NCBI RefSeq assembly: GCF_030263895.1
Contig: NZ_CP127161.1
Location: 3,286,001 to 3,350,000, forward strand
Reading direction: 5' to 3'
From: Proteiniborus sp. MB09-C3
Lineage (GTDB): Bacteria; Bacillota; Clostridia; Tissierellales; Proteiniboraceae
DNA: 64,000 bases
Shown: one piece after another, positions 8,507-17,955 of the stretch
Position numbering within the stretch: the first letter of the stretch is position 1
Layout of the letters: every line of letters starts with the position of its first letter
Notes under the pieces: model-generated
Told to the model about the DNA's origin: nothing
What the model saw: the letters and a program-made list of their open reading frames with translations, nothing else
Database searches by the model: none
Translations under genes and position numbers: made by a program

Positions 8507-8520
8507 TTATATATGTGTAA

Positions 8521-9921
<1,401 letters not shown>

Positions 9922-9984
9922 TCCCTTTAATCAACTTTTAAATCAAGAGTTATTCTGTAGATAATAAATAATAGTTAATATGTA

Positions 9985-10038
9985 AACACTCCAGGTTTAG
10001 AACTAGCAATTTCTAAAGCTTGGAGTGTTTTAGCTTTT
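9985..10038 (+). terminator. Terminator of tpl
   Basis: Arms AACACTCCA (9985-9993) and TGGAGTGTT (10021-10029), extended inside by TTTAGAA/TTCTAAA, followed by TTAGCTTTTC. Confidence 0.85.
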
Positions 10039-10307
10039 CTTATCCCATAAATCAGCTACTAGCCTACTTGTGGAAGCTATTCTCTTTAAAGCAACTTTTT
10101 TGCTAGTTATAAAATCATCTTTTTATCTAGCTCTAGAATAAATTTCTTGCCTAGAGACTTTCATTAAAGTATCAATTGGATGTATTTAAATCAAAGAAGA
10201 AATGACAATTTAACAGTCGAATATGATAAACCTCAACATCAGTACGTTTTTAATATTATATATATATTGTTAGTTCCTTAGCATAACTCATTATAAAAGA
10301 TCTAAAA
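10039..10307. other. Intergenic region with one orphan CRISPR-like half repeat
   Basis: No ORF with a ribosome site. The only structure seen is the 17-nt match to the second repeat family at 10175-10191, listed separately. Confidence 0.5.
10175..10191 (+). repeat. Orphan half of a second CRISPR repeat family
   Basis: ATTGGATGTATTTAAAT is the exact reverse complement of part of the repeats at 11331 and 11397. It corresponds to the handle end of type I-B repeats of the form ..GATGTATTTAAAT. Here it is alone and in the opposite orientation. It may be a solo relic or the 5' handle of a crRNA-like RNA; no second repeat was found downstream. Confidence 0.5.
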
Positions 10308-11042
10308 CTACAGCTTTAACTTATGACCATTTATTTTTAGCCACTCTCGCCTTTGAATATAGTCTGGCATCATAAGTCCTACTTCATCCCAAAAATCTTT
10401 TGAATGATTCATAACCTTTAAGTGGCACATTTCATGCACAACTACGTAATCAATTATAGAGATAGGTGCCATGACTAATTTCCAGTTTAAATTAATATTT
10501 CCCTTTGAACTACAGCTTCCCCATATGGTTTTCTGATCTTTAATAACCACTTTATGTGGTGCTAACTCAAGTTCTAAAGAATATTTTTTTATTCTCTTAC
10601 CTATAATCTCAACAAAACACTTCTTGTACCATTCTAATAGCTCTTCCTTTACTATTTGCTTTTTATTTTCTCCCTCCAGCCCTTGAGGTAAATATACTGT
10701 TATTATATCACTCTGAACTCTCACTTTATCCTCATATAGCTCTTGCTCTACTACTTTAAGTTCATATTCTTTTCCAAGATAAAGAAGCTTTTCTCCATTT
10801 ACATATTGCTTAAAAACTTCATTTTTCTTTATTTCCTGAACCTCACGTAGCTTTTTTAAAATCCAGTTTGATCTTTTCTCTACCACTTCTGCAATCTGAT
10901 TTTCACTAATACGTAAAGGTACAGATATTTTAACCTCGCCATTTATATCTACAGTTATCCCAATTGTTTTTCGCTTGGTCCTAATTAAGCTATAATAAAT
11001 GGCACTATTTTGGGTTTCAAGTAAATATTTTTTGTTTTCCAT
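10308..11042 (-). CDS. YgjP/SprT-like M48-type metallopeptidase (DUF45)
   Basis: 244 aa. N-terminal beta-rich half with LIRTKRKTIGITVDINGEVK; C-terminal zinc-protease half with IWGSCSSKGNINLNWKLVMAP and the HExxH motif VVHEMCHLKVMNHSKDFW near residue 202, with the third ligand H later. This is the YgjP-like (WLM) family, mostly uncharacterised and sometimes near restriction systems. Soluble, with no signal peptide. The start is ATG 11042, with GGTGATTGTTAC upstream. It is alone on the minus strand beside the old end of the CRISPR array; no operon partner seen. Confidence 0.85.
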   Translation of the reverse strand: MENKKYLLETQNSAIYYSLIRTKRKTIGITVDINGEVKISVPLRISENQIAEVVEKRSNWILKKLREVQEIKKNEVFKQYVNGEKLLYLGKEYELKVVEQELYEDKVRVQSDIITVYLPQGLEGENKKQIVKEELLEWYKKCFVEIIGKRIKKYSLELELAPHKVVIKDQKTIWGSCSSKGNINLNWKLVMAPISIIDYVVVHEMCHLKVMNHSKDFWDEVGLMMPDYIQRREWLKINGHKLKL

Positions 11043-11232
11043 GTAACAATCACCTGTTAGCTTAAAATTTGTAAGTTTGATACTTAGAATATTATATCAG
11101 TAATTTTGAAGTTTTGTCTTGGTAGGTTAGACTATTTTATATATTATATTTTTAAGACTTATATTTTTAAGCTGAGCAGTAGTGTCAATATCTGCCTTAA
11201 TTTTTGATGAATTTATTAGTATATGGTATTAA
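11043..11232. other. Intergenic stretch before the array's old end
   Basis: AT-rich; should contain the promoter of the YgjP-like gene. Duplicate TATTTTTAAG motifs near 11146-11170 were seen but have no clear meaning. Confidence 0.35.
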
Positions 11233-11436
11233 GAATTTTCTGCTCTAGCTCTATTAAAAGGTTGAAGGTGCTTGAAGCTTATTAAAGGGGCTTTATCACA
11301 GAGTTAATATTTCTATTGTATTTTCTGCTTTTATTTAAATACATCCAATGTTATGGTTTATCTCAGCTCCTGCGTCATATAAGTTCTCTAATATGCTTAT
11401 TTAAATACATCCAATGTTATGGTGTTCTATTAAAGG
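11233..11436 (-). CRISPR. Decayed old end of the array with relics of a second repeat family
   Basis: Degenerate copies of the main repeat occur at about 11236-11261 (TTTTCTGCTCTAGC then CTATTAAAAGG) and as a stub near 11281. Two copies of a different repeat (27 identical bases, starting TTATTTAAATACATCC and ending ATGTTATGGT) lie at 11331-11357 and 11397-11423, 66 bp apart, which is the spacing of a CRISPR unit. The second copy runs straight into GTTCTATTAAAGG (11424-11436), the end of the main repeat, so it is a hybrid. Confidence 0.7.
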
Positions 11437-11473
11437 TTGGATTGGAAGCATAAGCGTTTTTCCCAATATTGTA

Positions 11474-11812
11474 CTTTACATTCTACTCTAGTTCTATTAA
11501 AGGAATTTGTATGATTTTATGCTGAATATTACAGTTTACTTTACATTCCACTCTAGTTCTATTAAAGGGTCTTTACCAAGGTAGCATGAAAAACCGCTTA
11601 CCGCACTCTACATTCTACTCTAGTTCTATTAAAGGACTAAAAAAATGATTAGTTGCTTATCAGTTATTCCAACTTTACATTCTACTCTAGTTCTATTAAA
11701 GGTAAAAACATAATAAGAGCTCATCATGAAAGATGGGACTTTACATTCTACTCTAGTTCTATTAAAGGGAAAGAGAAGTGTTTAAACCAGATAAGCTTAC
11801 TGACTTTACATT
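11474..11812 (-). CRISPR. CRISPR array segment 1 (oldest canonical part)
   Basis: Five complete 30-nt repeats, plus the first 9 nt of a sixth that is cut by IS21-A. On the plus strand they start CTTTACATTC and end TTCTATTAAAGG, with spacers of about 35-37 nt. One repeat (about 11605) is altered at its start (CTCTACATT) and one has TTCCACTC. Read as crRNA (minus strand) the repeat ends GAATGTAAAG, a variant of the GAATGTAAAT handle of newer units. Confidence 0.93.
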
Positions 11813-11841
11813 TGTGACTGGTATAATAAAAGGGAGGAATT

Positions 11842-11931
11842 ATGGCAAACAAAAACGGAGAATATTTTCCAACTTAATACAATAATACCTTATCTTCTGA
11901 TAAAATTAAAGATATGTTTTATCAGAGGAGG
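11842..11931 (+). promoter_or_regulatory. Possible leader peptide and hairpin before istA
   Basis: GGGAGGAATT precedes an 11-codon ORF (ATG 11842, peptide MANKNGEYFPT, stop 11875-11877). Just after it, CTGATAAAA (11897-11905) and TTTTATCAG (11917-11925) form a 9-bp hairpin that abuts the istA ribosome site AGGAGG. The layout would suit translational control of transposase, but no test is possible here. Confidence 0.35.
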
Positions 11932-11939
11932 AATACAGC

Positions 11940-13501
11940 TTGAAGGGATGGAATATGTTTGCTGAAATTAAGCAGTATAAATTAAAAGGATTCAATAAGT
12001 CTCAAGTAAGTAGATTTCTTAATATTAACTACAAAACAGTAGATAAATACTGGAACATGTCTTATGAAGAATATGCAGAACTAAAGGAGGATGCTAAGAG
12101 TAGAAGTAAAAAGGTTGATAAATATATGGAGCTAATATTATCTTGGATAAAGGAATTTAGAGATATTTCAACTGCTCAAATATTTGATTGGCTTAGAGAA
12201 AGGTATGGTGAAGTGGATTTTAGTGATAGAACATTAAGACTTTATGTAAAAGATTTAAGAGAAAAACATGGACTGCCTAAAGTTCCTTGTGCAAGGCAGT
12301 ACGAGGAGATTCCAGAGCTTCCAATGGGATATCAAGCACAAGTAGATTTAGGTCAAACTTGGTTATCCAAGCGTGATGGCTCAAAAATTAAAGCATATTG
12401 TTTTGCAATGGTACTTTCTCATTCAAGATATAAATTTCTATGGTGGAGAGACAAGCCTTTTAATACCCTATCATTCATAGAAGCTCATAATAAAGCTTTC
12501 GAATACTTTGGAGGCATGCCAAAAGAAATAGTATATGACCAAGATAGGATTTTGGCAGTATCAGAAAACCATGGAGATATTATCTTCACTGAAATGTTTC
12601 AAAACTACATAAGTAGCATGAAATTTAAGACTAGGCTATGCAGAGCTTTTGACCCAGAAAGCAAAGGAAAAATAGAAGCAGTAGTCAAATATGCAAAATA
12701 TAACTTTGCAAAGCATAGAGCCTTTATAGATATTGATTTACTAAATGAAGACTCACTTAAATGGTTAGATAGAACTGGTAATGCTAAAGTACATGAAATA
12801 ACAAGAAAGGTACCTAAAGAAGTGTTTACTCTGGAAAAGGAACACTTACAGAAAGTACCTAGCCTGTTTGAAAATATTCAACTTAATAATAGTTTAACCT
12901 ATACCGTTAGAAAAAACAATACCATATCATACAAACAAAATAGATACCAGGTTCCAAAAGGCACATACAGACCAGGTAAAGAAGTTAAACTAATAATAAA
13001 TGATAATAAGATGAATATAGTCGATTTAGATACTGAATTAGTTATTGCAACTCACAGTATCAGTAATCAAAAGGGCAAGCTAATTCAAATATATCATCCA
13101 GAAAGAGAAAAAAGAAAACCAGAGACGAAATGTATGATAAAGCCCTAAAGGCTCTTGGAATGACAGATGAAGCAAAAGAGCTATTAGATAACATACGAAA
13201 AGAAAAAGAGAGATATTGTAGAGATCAGTTTGGATTAATAATATCAGTAGTAAAGGATTATGACGAAAAGCTAGTAGGACAAGCAGTAGAATACTGTGTA
13301 AAACGAAAGCTATTTAGTGCAGGAATGTTTAAAGATACACTAGAATATTTGAGTATAAAAAAAGAAACAGGTTCAGAAAAGAAATATGATAAAGCAAATC
13401 TATCCATCTCTTCAAAGTACCAAGATGTAAAACCAGAGATCAGAAACATTGATGAATATATAAATGCTTTGAAGGGAGATAAAAAGACATGGATAAACTA
13501 G
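11940..13501 (+). pseudogene. istA: IS21-family transposase IstA, frameshifted
   Basis: Read in two pieces: codons from TTG 11940 to a stop at 13148, and an overlapping -1 frame ending at 13501. The first has a helix-turn-helix (FNKSQVSRFLNINYKTV) and the rve DDE core (YQAQVDLGQTWL, MPKEIVYDQDR, SKGKIEAVVKYAK). In the second frame the sequence continues naturally as KKTRDEMYDKALKALG and ends in the usual IstA C-terminal helices. The shift falls in an A-rich stretch at about 13107-13118 (GAAAAAAG). The zero-frame codons GAA AAA AGA do not form a canonical A-AAA-AAG slippery site, so a one-base indel is more likely than programmed frameshifting. Combined length near 520 aa is normal for IstA. 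Confidence 0.85.
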
Positions 13502-14232
13502 AGCAAATTAAAGAACATGCAAAAGAACTTAGCCTGAATTACTTAAGAATTAACGCAGATAAAATTATTGAGGAAGCTGATTTAAACGATTACTCATATC
13601 AAGATATATTAATAAAAATACTTGAAAATGAAATAGAAATAAGAGATAAAAAAGCACAAGAAAGAAGATTAAAGAATGCAGGATTTCCGGTAATAAAGAA
13701 AATAGAAGACTTTGACTTAGATTTTCAAAAATCTATAACAAAGAAACAGATAAATAGGCTATTAGAAATGGAGTGGATAGATAGGATGTATAATCTTATC
13801 TTCCTAGGCCCTCCAGGTGTAGGAAAGACGCATCTATCAATTTCATTAGGATATAAAGCAGTAGAAATAGGGTATAAGGTTAGCTTTGTAACAATGGATA
13901 ACCTGATGCACGTACTAAAAACACACGAAATATCAAGAAAGAGCAAAGGAAAAATGAATAGAATACTATCTTCAAGCCTTGTAATAATAGACGAACTAGG
14001 TTACCTTCCAATAACAAGAGAAGAAGCAAATCTATTTTTTCAGTTAGTATCGGCACTTCATGAACAGGCTTCAATTATTATCGCATCTAATAAAGGCTTA
14101 GAAGATTGGACAGAGCTATTAGGATATCCTGCTTTAACAACAGCAGTATTAGACAGAATTACATACAGATGTGAGCTTTTTAGCATGTCTGGCAAGAGCT
14201 ATAGACTAGAACACAGAAAGTCATTATTCTAA
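13489..14232 (+). CDS. istB: IS21-family helper ATPase IstB
   Basis: 247 aa. AAA+ ATPase that remodels target DNA for IstA. Walker A GPPGVGKT near residue 106, Walker B VIIDELGYLP near 164, arginine-finger region TTAVLDRITYRCE near the end. The start at ATG 13489 overlaps the istA frame end by 13 nt and has AAGGGAG upstream. Intact. With istA broken the element probably moves only if a full IstA is supplied elsewhere. Confidence 0.92.
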   Translation: MDKLEQIKEHAKELSLNYLRINADKIIEEADLNDYSYQDILIKILENEIEIRDKKAQERRLKNAGFPVIKKIEDFDLDFQKSITKKQINRLLEMEWIDRMYNLIFLGPPGVGKTHLSISLGYKAVEIGYKVSFVTMDNLMHVLKTHEISRKSKGKMNRILSSSLVIIDELGYLPITREEANLFFQLVSALHEQASIIIASNKGLEDWTELLGYPALTTAVLDRITYRCELFSMSGKSYRLEHRKSLF

Positions 14233-14300
14233 TGTTCAAACTGGGAAAAATTCAGTAAAATTATTTGCCGAAATTTCTCCAAAAACACTTGCCAGTAACA

Positions 14301-14855
14301 ACATTCTACTCTAGTTCTATTAAAGGATGTAATCACCTACTAAAAATATTGTAGTGTCCTTTCTTTACATTCTACTCTAGTTCTATTAAAGGAACATTTA
14401 GTGTATATGTGTATGTAAATATTAGCTATCTTTACATTCTACTCTAGCTCTATTAAAGGATACAGAATAAAGCATTGCGATAAATTAGCTTTAGTCTTTA
14501 CATTCTACTCTAGTTCTATTAAAGGTAATCTACACGCAGGTTTTGTAACTTGATAAGTAACCTTTACATTCTACTCTAGTTCTATTAAAGGAAGATACTC
14601 CACAAGGTCGTACATACAGTGGTACACCCTTTACATTCTACTCTAGTTCTATTAAAGGTCTATGCCAGTAAAATCTGCTGTTTCTTTACATATCTTTACA
14701 TTCTACTCTAGTTCTATTAAAGGACAATATGATTCATTTATAAATTCTAATAGAATAATCTTTACATTCTACTCTAGTTCTATTAAAGGATGCAACGTGT
14801 TGATTTAAATATAGTCTTCTAGCTTATTTACATTCTACTCTAGTTCTATTAAAGG
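14301..14855 (-). CRISPR. CRISPR array segment 2, between the two IS21 elements
   Basis: Begins with the rest of the repeat cut by IS21-A, then eight more repeats and eight spacers. Repeats start CTTTAC except the last (14826), which starts ATTTAC. One repeat (14430) has CTCTAGCTC. Spacers at 14460-14495, 14526-14561 and 14790-14825 recur on the other side of IS21-B (see findings). The final repeat ends at 14855 and is followed by GTGT and IS21-B. Confidence 0.95.
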
Positions 14856-15026
14856 GTGTTGATTGTCAAGTAATTTTGACCACTTTTTACGAATAAATTT
14901 GACCATCAAATCTAATAATCGTTTATATATAATTTTTGTATTTTCTTAGTGGTCAATTTTAAGCTTTTACACTTAAAATTAACCACTTGTATCATTTATT
15001 TACGTCTAAAATTGACCACTTTATAA

Positions 15027-15467
15027 CTAGTTTATAGTTATCTGATAGCCATCCATTTTCAGTGCTGTTTTATCTATAATAACCGTATTTGAATATCGGT
15101 TGAGCTTAATATATTTACTTAATTCCATTAGCTTCTCTTGCATGAGGTCTTTGTATAGGAATTCAAGAGTAATATCTTCTATGCTATTAACAGAAACGGT
15201 TTTACGGATTGATATTTCGTTTTCAACCTTTTTATTACATAATTCTTCTATTCCCATAAAGATTTCTCCTTCTGAAGTACTGGAAGTTATTATCTTATTG
15301 TTTATGGAATCGAAACTAAACCCAGGAGAGTTCTTAATTCTCATTATTACACCCCTAGGAGCTTTACTTCCATAATTCTCACTAATATATTCCATTGCAG
15401 CCTGATTACCTGATTCATTATATATATTTGCTATTTTTTCGTAATCATATTTACGCACTTTAGACAT
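15027..15467 (-). CDS. Hypothetical third protein of IS21-B
   Basis: 146 aa, start ATG 15467 immediately after the istB stop, with GGAGGGAAAATAG as ribosome site inside istB, so translation is coupled. N-terminal MSKVRKYDYEKIANIYNESG looks helix-turn-helix-like (ANIYNESGNQAAMEYISENYG), suggesting DNA binding; the rest has no recognised motif. An extra gene after istB occurs in some IS21 relatives; its role is unknown. It could be a transposition regulator or a cargo gene. Confidence 0.65.
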   Translation of the reverse strand: MSKVRKYDYEKIANIYNESGNQAAMEYISENYGSKAPRGVIMRIKNSPGFSFDSINNKIITSSTSEGEIFMGIEELCNKKVENEISIRKTVSVNSIEDITLEFLYKDLMQEKLMELSKYIKLNRYSNTVIIDKTALKMDGYQITIN

Positions 15468-16277
15468 CTATTTTCCCTCCTTAGTACTTTGTTTTCTAGA
15501 TTTAGTTTCTTTTTGTTCTGCTAGATATTTCCCACCTTTGACACGGAAACTATCTCCTGTTACACTAAGGATATGACAATGATGGACTAATCTATCTAGT
15601 ATTGCGGTCGCTGCTAATTGACCAGTAAATATTTCATCCCATCTGCTTAAGGGAAGATTAGTTGTTATGATTAGGGAGCTTTTTTCGTATCTTTGCCGGA
15701 TAACCTGAAAAAATATGCTCTCTTTTTCTTTGCCCATTTTGACGTAGGAAAGCTCGTCTATGATAAGGAGCTGAACCTTACTTAAAGCCTTTAACGTCTG
15801 TTTTAAAGTATCTTTCTTAACCGCTTCTGATAGTTTGTCCATTAATTCCTTTGCGTTAATAAACATGACAGTTTTTCCAGCATTACAGGCGTTTATTCCA
15901 ATTCCAGTGGCAATCATGCTTTTACCAACTCCAGGCGGACCAATGATAATGATATTTTCATTTCGATCCATAAATGACAGTGTACCTAGTTCTTTAACCT
16001 TTTGATAGCTGATGCTTTCATTAAAATCGTATTCTATGTCATCTAAGGTTTTGATAAAATCAAATCCTGCCTTAAGCGTTAACCTTTCTGTCAGTCTTTT
16101 TTTCTTTCCTTCTTCTTCAACTTGAATCAGCCTAATTAAGAAATCCTTGTATCCTAGCTTTTCTTTTATGGCCTCTTCTATGATGCTTTGATAGTTTTCA
16201 CGTATATCAACAAGCTTGAAGAGTTTTAGCATTTCGCGGATATATTTGTCGTCATATTTCGCAGTACCTGCTATCAT
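15468..16277 (-). CDS. istB: IS21-family helper ATPase IstB (element B)
   Basis: 269 aa. Walker A IIGPPGVGKS near residue 110, Walker B LLIIDELSYVKMG near 168, and TAILDRLVHHCH near 232. Overlaps the istA stop by 4 nt (ATGA at 16274-16277). The C-terminal tail is lysine-rich. Its sequence differs clearly from the IstB of element A, so the two elements are different IS21 lineages. Confidence 0.93.
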   Translation of the reverse strand: MIAGTAKYDDKYIREMLKLFKLVDIRENYQSIIEEAIKEKLGYKDFLIRLIQVEEEGKKKRLTERLTLKAGFDFIKTLDDIEYDFNESISYQKVKELGTLSFMDRNENIIIIGPPGVGKSMIATGIGINACNAGKTVMFINAKELMDKLSEAVKKDTLKQTLKALSKVQLLIIDELSYVKMGKEKESIFFQVIRQRYEKSSLIITTNLPLSRWDEIFTGQLAATAILDRLVHHCHILSVTGDSFRVKGGKYLAEQKETKSRKQSTKEGK

Positions 16278-17785
16278 AATGCTGTTACCTCTCTAGTTCC
16301 CTCATAGTAATCTAGGCTTCTTATGATGCCCTCAGTATCAGTACTTTCGATAGCTTCATTGGTTTTAGTATCATCTGCTATGATTTTAAAGAAGTCATTC
16401 CTTATCAGCTGCTTTATTGACTTAATATCAAGCTTGTTATTAGCGATTGCGTATGCGATTATCTTATCCAGTACTTCAGGCTCATAAAGATCTAATAGTT
16501 CCAATATCTTTCTGGCATGATAACTAGGTTGTTGGAACAACCCGGTTGCAGCCTTTAAATATGCTTCTCCATTTTTAAATGTACTCGTAAAATCTCTTTT
16601 TATCTGTGGAATAGATTTATTAGCTTTGACTTTAATATCTTCATAATGTTCAGGGTTTCTAAAGATCCCATGTTTACCATCCTGAACCTCAAGAGACATT
16701 ATGTATTCTTGTTCCTCTGTATATATTTCTATACGAAATCCATAAACAATGCGGTATTTAAGCTGTTTTGTAGCATATTTTATTGGTACGCTGTACTTAT
16801 TAGTATTTATGTGTATATATCCATCATTGCTTACTATTCTTTTTTCAAGGGCTTTCATTCTAAATCTAGTGTTTGGTAGTGGCAATAGTGCCTGGATTTC
16901 CTCATTTTCGAAGAATTCATTAGGGATTCGCCTTGTGGTTGTATGCATTTCTCCATTCCAATCCCTGATAAATTTTTTTCCTCTTTTATTTAGCTCTTCC
17001 ATAGAAGAAAATGTATTTCCTTTGATAAATTGCTCTTCTATATATTGAAATGGTTTTTCTATCTTGCCCTTGGTTCTAGGCCAGTAACAGTTACAGGCAT
17101 TAAGCTCTGTACCAAGATGTGCAGCCAAAAGAAGCGCCTGCTCATTAAATTTTATTTCATCCTCACTCTTAGGGTTGTTTTCTATTACAAGAGTCTTAGG
17201 ATTATCAATCAAAAGCTCTAGTGTAATGCCACCCAAATCATCATAGAGTTCTTGTATTGCTTCATAAATTGCTTCAGAATCACAAGATAATGAAAAACAT
17301 ATTGCCTTCTTTCTACTTGCTGCTAGTATCATGCTAAAACAGTAGACAGTTCTAACTCTCTCGGTTACTACAATCTGATACTCAGACCAATCATACTGAG
17401 CTTGATCTCCAGGAGGTGTTTCAATTCTAACAGTTGCATCGCGTGAGATCTCAGTCTTTCCTTCATCAATTTTCTTTAAGGCTCTGTAAATTGGATTAAT
17501 TGAACCATCATAGCCCTTTTTAACTAACTCCCTAAAGATTCTTGTGCCATTGAAGTCGTATTCAGTGGAAGTACGCCATATTAATATCTGATCTAAATAT
17601 GATTCAACCTTGGAAGGGTAATGAACTCTAGTGTACTTTGGCTCCTCCTTTAGCTTTATTAGCTTCTTAACAGTGTTTCTTGACATATTTAATTGCTTTG
17701 CAATCTTAAGTATGGGAACCTTTCTTTTATGTAATTCCTGTACTGCTGCCCATTCTCTCAAATTTTTCACTTCCTCCTTGACCAC
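16274..17785 (-). CDS. istA: IS21-family transposase IstA (element B)
   Basis: 503 aa and apparently intact. N-terminal helix-turn-helix (ILKIAKQLNMSRNTVKKLI), then the DDE integrase core: first D in GDQAQYDWSEY near residue 133, second D in LLIDNPKTLV, and the E in RTKGKIEKPFQYIEE. Start ATG 17785, with AAGGAGGAAGTG upstream. It reads in the same direction as array transcription. Confidence 0.93.
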   Translation of the reverse strand: MVKEEVKNLREWAAVQELHKRKVPILKIAKQLNMSRNTVKKLIKLKEEPKYTRVHYPSKVESYLDQILIWRTSTEYDFNGTRIFRELVKKGYDGSINPIYRALKKIDEGKTEISRDATVRIETPPGDQAQYDWSEYQIVVTERVRTVYCFSMILAASRKKAICFSLSCDSEAIYEAIQELYDDLGGITLELLIDNPKTLVIENNPKSEDEIKFNEQALLLAAHLGTELNACNCYWPRTKGKIEKPFQYIEEQFIKGNTFSSMEELNKRGKKFIRDWNGEMHTTTRRIPNEFFENEEIQALLPLPNTRFRMKALEKRIVSNDGYIHINTNKYSVPIKYATKQLKYRIVYGFRIEIYTEEQEYIMSLEVQDGKHGIFRNPEHYEDIKVKANKSIPQIKRDFTSTFKNGEAYLKAATGLFQQPSYHARKILELLDLYEPEVLDKIIAYAIANNKLDIKSIKQLIRNDFFKIIADDTKTNEAIESTDTEGIIRSLDYYEGTREVTAL

Positions 17786-17955
17786 CTTTCGTAAATACTA
17801 CAAAAGTATGGTATATTATTTATATTAGGTGGTCAATTTTGGGCGTAAAAAATTATGAGAAAACGAATTAAAATTTTTGGCTAGATGCTTTGAATTTTAT
17901 CCACTTGGTGGTCAGTTTTATCTGTTAATTAGTGGTCACTTTTAATTGTAAATCA

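Larger units (their letters stand above)
11813..14300 (+). mobile_element. IS21-family element A inserted in a CRISPR repeat
   Basis: 2488 bp. Terminal inverted repeats TGTGACTGG (11813) and CCAGTAACA (ending 14300). A 5-bp target duplication ACATT flanks it (11808-11812 and 14301-14305), and joining the flanks restores a normal repeat. It holds istA (frameshifted) and istB in the plus direction, against array transcription. Confidence 0.92.
14860..17955 (-). mobile_element. IS21-family element B with a third ORF
   Basis: About 3.1 kb. Ends pair as TGATTGTCAAG (from 14860) and, on the minus strand from 17955, TGATTTACAAT, both leading to a TGACCAC motif. Further copies of TGACCAC or TTGACCA occur inside both ends (about 14876, 14902, 14950, 15014, 17778, 17829, 17909, 17932), typical multiple transposase sites of this family. 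No target duplication is visible: the left flank is the end of a repeat, the right flank is inside a spacer. Genes istA-istB-orf3 read on the minus strand. The end could be 3 bp further out on each side. Confidence 0.85.

Noticed and set aside
13100-13125. Programmed -1 frameshift in istA of IS21-A
   Set aside because: The zero-frame codons across the A-run (GAA AAA AGA) do not form a canonical slippery heptamer and no strong downstream structure was seen; a plain indel is simpler.
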